A DNA stretch of 34,100 nucleotides. Origin: Chitinophagaceae bacterium. GTDB taxonomy: Bacteria > Bacteroidota > Bacteroidia > Chitinophagales > Chitinophagaceae. Each line of letters begins with the position of its first letter. The first letter of the stretch is position 1. The stretch spans positions 1 to 34,100 of the forward strand of contig CANBSW010000034.1 of the NCBI GenBank assembly GCA_947372235.1. The letters are read 5' to 3'. The translations under genes and the position numbers were made by a program. The notes under the pieces were generated by a model. That model ran no database searches. It saw only the letters and a list, made by a program, of their open reading frames with translations, and was not told the DNA's origin. This document shows positions 27,806 through 34,100 of this stretch, piece by piece.

Positions 27806-28864
27806 TTAATTAATCAGCTGCTCCAGCTTAGGGATATTCAACAGGGTAATACCACCATCTTTTATCTCAATCAGTTTTTCGCTTTTAAAATCGCTTAAGG
27901 TGCGTATCAATGATTCTGTGGCAGCGCCGGCAATGGTAGCAAGGTTTTCGCGGCTGATATCAATAGAAAATTTTTCGTTGTTACCGGTATTGTATTTATG
28001 ATAGATCATCAGCAGCGCATCGGCTACTTTTTTACGGAGAGAGTTGTAGGCAAGGCCTAATAATTGTTTTTCTTTATCTGCAATATTTTTAGCAAGGATC
28101 TGGATGAATTTCTTGCTTACTTCCTTATTGTTATTGATCAGTTGTTCAAATTCTTCCTTGGGAATGATGGCCAGTTCAGTTTCTTCAATAGCTTCGGCAG
28201 ATTCTTTGTGATTGGTGTTTTCGAGCATGGCCAGATAACCCAGAAAATCTCCTTCGGCATAAAGATCAATTACCAGTTCCTTTCCATCATCGTTTGTTTT
28301 AAAGGTCTTTACCTTGCCTCTTAATATATAATATAGGTTGGTAGACCGGTTTCCTTCAGAATAAATGATCTGTTTCTTTTTAAAAGCATTTGTATTGCGT
28401 CCACTGGCCAGCTCTTCGAGGAGCTGTGTTCCGCTGGCTGTTTTGATCAGTTCTTTAAAGCCATCCATCCCCCCTTTAAATTCTTCTTTTAATAAAGCCA
28501 CTTTTTTCAAACGGCCTTCAACGGCTTTCAGTAGTTCAGTGCCATCAAATGGTTTGGTTATATAATCATCGGCACCTAATTCCATCCCTCTTCTAAAATC
28601 TGAGCGCTCTGTTTTAGCGGTTAAAAAAATAAAAGGGGTGTTTTGTGTTGTTGGATTGTTTTGTAGCATGTGTAAAACACCATATCCATCCAATACTGGC
28701 ATCATAATATCACAGATGATCAGATCGGGGTTCTCCTGCAGCGCCGATTCTACTCCCAGTTTGCCATTGGCGGCAGTAAATACCTCGTAATTGGCCAATT
28801 CCAATATTTCGGCGGTATTATCGCGTATGTCGTCATTATCTTCTATCAGCAAAATCTTTTTCAT
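27806..28864 (-). CDS. Response regulator: REC domain fused to Crp/Fnr-type cNMP-like and HTH domains
   Basis: KKILLIEDNDDIRDN...DLIICDIMMPVLDGYG...FLTAKT...YITKPFD; then LYYILRGKVKTFK...GDFLGYLAMLEN...; ENLATIAGAATESLIRTLSDFKSEKLIEI Crp-type HTH. Confidence 0.93.
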   Translation of the reverse strand: MKKILLIEDNDDIRDNTAEILELANYEVFTAANGKLGVESALQENPDLIICDIMMPVLDGYGVLHMLQNNPTTQNTPFIFLTAKTERSDFRRGMELGADDYITKPFDGTELLKAVEGRLKKVALLKEEFKGGMDGFKELIKTASGTQLLEELASGRNTNAFKKKQIIYSEGNRSTNLYYILRGKVKTFKTNDDGKELVIDLYAEGDFLGYLAMLENTNHKESAEAIEETELAIIPKEEFEQLINNNKEVSKKFIQILAKNIADKEKQLLGLAYNSLRKKVADALLMIYHKYNTGNNEKFSIDISRENLATIAGAATESLIRTLSDFKSEKLIEIKDGGITLLNIPKLEQLIN

Positions 28865-28960
28865 GGTGTTGGTTTATCCGGCATTTAAAATAAAATTAAT
28901 GCTTTGTGCTGTAAAAAAGTTTTGTGTGTTGATAAAATCTGGGGGGAGGGCTGATTATGC

Positions 28961-29056
28961 ATTTAACCGCAAAGATTCGAAGACGCAAAGTAACACAAAG
29001 ATTTTCCCGATAATTTACCCCGCCATCCTCAGCGCCCGGCGTCTTTGCGGTTAAAT
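28961..29056. repeat. Palindromic repeat family D
   Basis: ATTTAACCGCAAAGA (28961-28975) / TCTTTGCGGTTAAAT (29042-29056) exact 15-bp arms, inner GACGCAAAG word. Confidence 0.8.
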
Positions 29057-29090
29057 AATACTATTTAGAAAAAACACCGTTTGTAAAACC

Positions 29091-30710
29091 TTATTCATTC
29101 ACCAGATCAAACTGTAAAATAAACTCAGTACCCTTTTCCAGTTCACTTTCGCAGGATACTTTTCCGTTCATGAGTTCTGCATATTTCTGAACAATGTGAA
29201 GCCCGAGGCCGGTTCCCTGTATGGCGGTTACATTGGTACCCCGGAAAAAACGTTCAAACAAATGTTGCTGGTCTTCTTTTCCAATACCCAGTCCCTCATC
29301 TTTTACCCTGAATTCCAATCCGTTTGCAGAACTGCTGGTTTGAATCGTAATAGTAGAATTTTCTGGAGAAAATTTAATGGCATTTGATAAAAGGTTCATG
29401 GCAATATGTTTCAGCAGTGACGGATCGAGCCAGATTTTTTCTGCTCCGATATGCTGATATACCATTTGCTGCCCCTTTTTCAATATCGTACTCAATTCGT
29501 TAATGATGCTTTTAATATGATCATTGATATTAAAATTCGTGAATTTTGCCGCGATCTTTCCTTCTTCAATTTTGCCAACACTTAAAAAATCGTTCAATAT
29601 ATCGGTAAGTGTGGTTACGGCAGAAACCACCCGATCAATGTGCTTTTCACGTTTGAGCTGGTCTTCTGTTTTAGTATATTTCTGTAACAGATAAATGGAT
29701 GACAGAATGGTACTCAACGGCGTACGAAACTCATGCGATGCCATTGAAACAAAACGGGATTTCAGTTCATTCAGTTCTTTTTCTTTTTCAAGTGATTTTC
29801 TGAGTTCGGCTTCTACTTCCTCCGTTTCTTCAATCTGTTTTTCCAGTTTGGTAATCGTAAGTGCGAGTTCGTCTGTTCTTTCCACTACTTTCTGCTCCAG
29901 TTCCGCATTTAGCTTTTTAATTTCTTCTTCGGCTTTTTTACGAATAGTAATATCATTGATGAAAGCGATCACAAAGGTCTCATCATCAGCCTTATACATA
30001 CCCAGACTTACTTCTACCGGAAATTCTGTACCATCTTTTTTAATTGCAAACAGGTCCATTCCAATACCCATGGGCCTGTTTTCCTGATTGGCATAATAGC
30101 GTTGCTGGTGGCCATGGTGCCTTTCATGAAAACGGGAAGGAATAAAGGTTTCAATTCGCTTTCCCTTTACTTCAGAAAAATCATATTCAAATAACTGTAT
30201 CGCAAAAGGGTTCATTAAAACGATCTCCTGCTTTTGGTTTACAATGATCACTCCAATTGAAGCGTGGTCAAGTAGGGCACCAAATCGTTTCTTTTCGTTC
30301 TCCAGTCTTTCTTCTGCTTTTTTGGCCCGGTCAATTTCAACAATTTGTACCAGTAAATAATCAGTGCTTTTGGTTTTAAAATGGTTTAACTGCAAATACC
30401 CCCAAAACGATTTGCCATCTTTCTTTACAAATTCTTCTTCTACTGAAAAAAAACCTTTTTCGCCTATTCCTTTGTTCAGTTCATTGAGGGTAAAGGACTG
30501 CTGAGATTTTTTACGAAGAGATGGGGCATGTACGCCAATCATTTCCAGTGGTTTCTCATACCCAAACAAGACGGCACCCATATCGTTTACAAAAACAAAT
30601 TTCCGGTCATCTTCACGCACCACGCCAATAAAATCAAAAGTGCTTTTTGAGATTACGTTTAACAGCGCTTCCTGAAACCCGGGAGCATTATGTAAAAAGG
30701 ACTGAGGCAT
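29091..30710 (-). CDS. PAS-PAS sensor histidine kinase (HisKA + HATPase_c)
   Basis: Two PAS regions; FVSMASHEFRTPLSTILSSIYLL (H-box); HIAMNLLSNAIKFSP (N-box); VKDEGLGIGKEDQQHLFERFFRG, GTGLGLHIVQKYAELMNG (G-boxes). Confidence 0.95.
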   Translation of the reverse strand: MPQSFLHNAPGFQEALLNVISKSTFDFIGVVREDDRKFVFVNDMGAVLFGYEKPLEMIGVHAPSLRKKSQQSFTLNELNKGIGEKGFFSVEEEFVKKDGKSFWGYLQLNHFKTKSTDYLLVQIVEIDRAKKAEERLENEKKRFGALLDHASIGVIIVNQKQEIVLMNPFAIQLFEYDFSEVKGKRIETFIPSRFHERHHGHQQRYYANQENRPMGIGMDLFAIKKDGTEFPVEVSLGMYKADDETFVIAFINDITIRKKAEEEIKKLNAELEQKVVERTDELALTITKLEKQIEETEEVEAELRKSLEKEKELNELKSRFVSMASHEFRTPLSTILSSIYLLQKYTKTEDQLKREKHIDRVVSAVTTLTDILNDFLSVGKIEEGKIAAKFTNFNINDHIKSIINELSTILKKGQQMVYQHIGAEKIWLDPSLLKHIAMNLLSNAIKFSPENSTITIQTSSSANGLEFRVKDEGLGIGKEDQQHLFERFFRGTNVTAIQGTGLGLHIVQKYAELMNGKVSCESELEKGTEFILQFDLVNE

Positions 30711-30813
30711 GTTGGAATCTTAAATCATGCGTAAATTAATTTAATATGTTGGATTAGGGAGAGGTTTCCTTTGGATTTGTTACCGTTTAACATGTTAAAT
30801 GAGTTGAAATTCG

Positions 30814-30852
30814 TTTTAGCCACAGATGCACAGATTTTCACAGATAAATCAG
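30814..30852. repeat. Solo half-arm related to family C
   Basis: ttttagccacagatgcacagattttcacagataaatcag, similar to TTTAGCCGCAGATTCGCAGATT, with no opposing arm seen. Confidence 0.5.
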
Positions 30853-30920
30853 AATAAGTAACCATGAAATTTTGTTTAGGTTAGTTGGTGGTGTATCGGT
30901 TTGAAAATATATGCAACGCA

Positions 30921-30981
30921 ATTATTTAGCCGCAGATTCGCAGATTTACACCTATAATCTGCGAATCTGCGGCTAAATAAT
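30921..30981. repeat. Perfect 26-bp palindromic repeat (family C)
   Basis: ATTATTTAGCCGCAGATTCGCAGATT (30921-30946), 9-nt loop, AATCTGCGAATCTGCGGCTAAATAAT (30956-30981). Confidence 0.95.
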
Positions 30982-31153
30982 CATTTTAAATTAAGGCCTC
31001 ACTAAAACTATTAACCTGATTTATTTTGCAGACATACTTTTGTCTGAGCATTTGTAGCAAAAAAAAAACTTGAAATATTTCTGCAGGCGTCTATTAAAAA
31101 GAAAGTCGGATTTTTCCTACCTTCCCTTCTTAACCGGCAATAAGCATAGCTGT

Positions 31154-31573
31154 ATGACCAAACAGGAACTCTTACACGAATTACTACACGAAACCCTTAT
31201 TGCCCTGCAACCATCAGGTATTCATGGGATTGGCGTTTTTGCCATCTGTGATATTCCAAAAGGTTTCAGGCAGCTGTTCTCTAAAAACAATACCGGGTGG
31301 ATTGAATTAAGTTTTGCAGAAACTGAACAATTGCCCCTTCCTGTAAAAGAATTGATTGAAACCTATTACTTATATGATGCGGAAAAATATTTTATCCCCG
31401 ATCATGGATGTAAAGTAATGGATATGGCCAATTACCTCAATCATTCTAGCACACCCAATATTATTTCTGTGAATGATGGCGAATATTTTGAAACCATTCG
31501 CGAAATTAAAAAAGGGGAAGAGTTGCTGGTGAATTATGGGGAGATTGTTGATGGAGTGGAAGAGTATCGATAA
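31154..31573 (+). CDS. SET-domain protein (putative protein-lysine methyltransferase)
   Basis: ATG 31154; GIHGIGVFAICDIPKG...DMANYLNHSSTPNIISVNDGEYFETIREIKKGEELLVNYGE (NHS, GEEL.xxYG motifs). Confidence 0.85.
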   Translation: MTKQELLHELLHETLIALQPSGIHGIGVFAICDIPKGFRQLFSKNNTGWIELSFAETEQLPLPVKELIETYYLYDAEKYFIPDHGCKVMDMANYLNHSSTPNIISVNDGEYFETIREIKKGEELLVNYGEIVDGVEEYR

Positions 31574-31575
31574 TG

Positions 31576-31674
31576 TTTTTTTGAAACACATAGGGTCATA
31601 GGTCAAAGCCAAGGGCAGATAGAATGAATACTATGTGACTTTTTGCTTAACCTATGTCCCTATGTGTTTCAAAA
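31576..31674. repeat. Intergenic palindromic repeat family B, copy 3
   Basis: tttttttgaaacacatagggtcataggtcaaagccaagggcagatagaa...actatgtgac...aacctatgtccctatgtgtttcaaaa. Confidence 0.9.
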
Positions 31675-31750
31675 CTCGCTTCAATATAAACCCTGATCCC
31701 ATGTCTTAGCAGAACAAAGAATCCTTACCTTTAAAACAACATCTGCTAAT

Positions 31751-33025
31751 ATGAAACCCAAAACTCCCACTCAAAAAAGCAGGCGGCAATTCCTGCAAAA
31801 CACCGCTGCTATTGTTGCAGGATTTTCGATTGTTCCCCGCCATGTATTGGGCAGAGGTTTTATTCCACCCAGTGATCAGCTAACCAAAGGCATTATTGGT
31901 GTAGGTGGTATGGGGCGCGGACACATTCCTTATGCAGGAACAAGGGTGGTAGCCATTTGTGATGTAGATAAAAATCATCTACAAAGTGCTGAGCAGTTAA
32001 TAGGTGGTGGTGTGAAAACCTTTCATGATCATCGCGAACTGATCGCATTACCGGAAGTAGATATCGTTCATATTGCCACACCTCCACACTGGCACGGCAT
32101 CATGGCCATTGAAGCTGCCCGTGCAGGAAAAGATATCTGGTGCGAAAAACCCATGACACGTACCATTGGTGAAGGCAAACGTGTTGTGGAAGCCGTTAAA
32201 CAATATGGCCGTATGTTTCGACTAAATACCTGGTTTCGTTTCTCTGATAATTTTTATGGGATGAATACGACGGTAAAACCCATTAAAAAATTGGTTGAGT
32301 CTGGTTTACTGGGTTGGCCCCTTACAGTTACGGTTAGCAAGACCACCGGCTTCGACTGGAAATTTTACTGGGTAGGAAAAACACAATTGGAAACACAGGC
32401 CGTGCCGGCAGAACTCGATTACGACAGGTGGCTGGGGCCCGCTCCTTTCAAACCTTACAATGCACATCGTGTTCATCAAACATTTCGTGGTTATTGGGAT
32501 TATGATGGGGGTGGTTTGGGAGATATGGGCCAGCACTATATCGATCCCATTCAATATTTTTTGGGGAAGGATGAAACAAGCCCGGTGTTAATAGAAGTTG
32601 ATGCCGAGCAACAACATCCGGATGCCTGTGGCACTTTCAGAAAGATCACATTTACTTATGAAGATGGGTGTAAAATTATTTTAGATGGTGAAGCCAAAGA
32701 TCCTGATGCTGCATATATAGTAGGACCGAAAGGAAAATTATTTGCAGGATTTAAATCTGATATTCCTAATCTTAAAGAAAAACTGGCATTGATGCCGGAT
32801 CCTGAACCGCAGGTTACCAATTTTCTGGATTCAGTAAAATACAGAATACCGTTTGCTTTGAATGAATCGAATGGGTTCCGCTCCTGTACCATTATTAATT
32901 TAGGAAAGATCGCATTGCAGCTGGGCCGCACACTTAAGTTTGACCCGGTAACGCAGGATTTTATCAACGATTCAGAAGCCAGCCGAATGATCAATCCGGC
33001 TATGCGGGCACCGTGGAATATTTAA
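31751..33025 (+). CDS. Gfo/Idh/MocA-family oxidoreductase with Tat signal
   Basis: SRRQFLQNTAAIVAGFSIVPRHVLG; IGVGGMGRGHIPYAGTRVVAICDVD; EVDIVHIATPPHWHGIMAIEAARAGKDIWCEKPMTRTIGEGKRVVE. Confidence 0.92.
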   Translation: MKPKTPTQKSRRQFLQNTAAIVAGFSIVPRHVLGRGFIPPSDQLTKGIIGVGGMGRGHIPYAGTRVVAICDVDKNHLQSAEQLIGGGVKTFHDHRELIALPEVDIVHIATPPHWHGIMAIEAARAGKDIWCEKPMTRTIGEGKRVVEAVKQYGRMFRLNTWFRFSDNFYGMNTTVKPIKKLVESGLLGWPLTVTVSKTTGFDWKFYWVGKTQLETQAVPAELDYDRWLGPAPFKPYNAHRVHQTFRGYWDYDGGGLGDMGQHYIDPIQYFLGKDETSPVLIEVDAEQQHPDACGTFRKITFTYEDGCKIILDGEAKDPDAAYIVGPKGKLFAGFKSDIPNLKEKLALMPDPEPQVTNFLDSVKYRIPFALNESNGFRSCTIINLGKIALQLGRTLKFDPVTQDFINDSEASRMINPAMRAPWNI

Positions 33026-33063
33026 AAAGGTTGTATTGTTAACAGCAGATTTAATATCGATTA

Positions 33064-33160
33064 TTTTTTTCACCGCAGAGGGGCGGAGAACGGAGAGGCT
33101 TCGCAGAGACCTATTTCTCTGCGCTAACTCTGCGAACTCATGTTCTCTGCGATGAAAAAA
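33064..33160. repeat. Intergenic palindromic repeat family A, copy 2
   Basis: ttttttcaccgcagaggggcggagaacggagagg...ctctgcgaactcatgttctctgcgatgaaaaaaa. Confidence 0.9.
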
Positions 33161-33218
33161 AATCAACACAACAGGTTTTTCCAAATTCAAAGAAATTTTT
33201 CAATAGTCAATACTTCTC

Positions 33219-34100
33219 ATGAAAAAAACAATCCTCTCTTTTCTGATCGTATTACTTACCATCGGTCAGCTATCTGCACAAAAAGAAGTGGTAACACAAA
33301 CCATTAGTGTATTCCCCTACCAAAGAACAGCCGATGCAGATGCTGCTATCAAAACCATGCAATCATGGAATAAAAATAACTGGGGCATTTTATTATCTAT
33401 GTTGGATGATGATTCGCTTAAACTAAAAGCATCCTATGCAGTAAGTGCCTGTGTAAACCAATCAGCCAATATTCCTGAAAAGAAAAGATCGATCGCTAAT
33501 ACACTTTCTGCAGAATTAAGTTCACTAAAAACTTATTATGCAAAAGAACTCATCATTAAAAACCTCGGATTATTGGGAGATGAAAGTGCAGTAAAACCAC
33601 TATCACAATTATTAACCGATGAAACACTCGCAGATAATGCAGCCAGAGCATTGGCAGCCATTCATTCAAACGGTTCTATCGCAGCATTAAAAAAAGCATT
33701 GGCTGTTGCAAAAGATCCGCAAAAGAAAAATATTCAATCCGCTTTGGATAATGTAAACAAAGCTCTTCCACAAATAAAAGTTGTAGCAGCAAAAGATATT
33801 TTTGTACAAAACCCGGTGCAAACTTTACTCACATTAGAAAATCAGATGGATGCAGCAAAAAATCCTGTTCAGAAAAAAAGTATTCTTGCAGCAGCATCGC
33901 ACATTCCCGGTATCAATGCCTTTTTATTTGTAAGCAAATTTCTAAACGATGCAGAACTCGCCAACGATGCGGCACCTATTTGTACAAGACTTGCAATAGC
34001 TGATAAAAATATTTACGGCCCAGTAGTTCGTGAAGCATTAGAGAAAGCAAGCAAACTCATCAAAGGTGAAGACAGTGCGATACTCGTAAAAAAATTAACT
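33219..34100 (+). CDS. Exported HEAT-repeat-like protein, C-terminus beyond window (partial)
   Basis: ATG 33219: MKKTILSFLIVLLTIGQLSAQKEVVTQTISVFPYQ...YAKELIIKNLGLLGDESAVKPLSQLLTDETLADNAARALAAIHSNGSIAALKKAL; no stop before the window end, hence absent from ORF track. Confidence 0.8.
   Translation, partial: MKKTILSFLIVLLTIGQLSAQKEVVTQTISVFPYQRTADADAAIKTMQSWNKNNWGILLSMLDDDSLKLKASYAVSACVNQSANIPEKKRSIANTLSAELSSLKTYYAKELIIKNLGLLGDESAVKPLSQLLTDETLADNAARALAAIHSNGSIAALKKALAVAKDPQKKNIQSALDNVNKALPQIKVVAAKDIFVQNPVQTLLTLENQMDAAKNPVQKKSILAAASHIPGINAFLFVSKFLNDAELANDAAPICTRLAIADKNIYGPVVREALEKASKLIKGEDSAILVKKLT

Noticed and set aside
29695-30087. Ser-rich plus ORF within the histidine kinase
   Set aside because: Shadow of the Glu/Lys-rich coiled-coil region on the opposite strand.
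21225-33160. Palindromic repeats as a CRISPR array
   Set aside because: Copies are dispersed between genes, not regularly spaced, and no cas genes are present.

Overview
Bacteroidota-type window (probably Chitinophagaceae, judged from protein style and low GC). Main blocks: (1) a partial minus-strand glycine-rich/BIG2-like surface protein (1-1099) that the ORF track misses; (2) a co-directional 2.1-8.8 kb redox operon: EB_dh-type cytochrome with CX3CH, CX4CH cytochrome, DUF5777-type beta-barrel, CX2CH cytochrome c, small twin-Arg protein, Tat-lipoprotein Fe-S protein with an altered Cys motif, NrfD/PsrC anchor, membrane protein, then a strong terminator, with no molybdopterin catalytic subunit visible; (3) an M1 peptidase; (4) a sulfatase/glycoside hydrolase/TonB-receptor cluster (three sulfatases, GH-D-like, GH95-like); (5) a NapH-like 4Fe-4S membrane protein; (6) a GH63-like glucosidase; (7) a PAS histidine kinase plus a REC-Crp/Fnr fusion response regulator; (8) a SET-domain protein, a Tat-type Gfo/Idh/MocA oxidoreductase and a partial HEAT-repeat protein. 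Two observations stand out. First, a 14-bp palindrome ATGAY-N4-RTCAT lies upstream of the redox operon (plus a weaker tandem copy 22 bp downstream), the 4Fe-4S membrane protein and the coiled-coil gene next to the regulator, suggesting a local redox regulon of the REC-Crp protein. Second, the intergenic spaces hold at least six families of long palindromic repeats (about 10 elements), several sharing a TTTxxCCGCARA-type arm. All functional claims are sequence-reading inferences; no searches were run.
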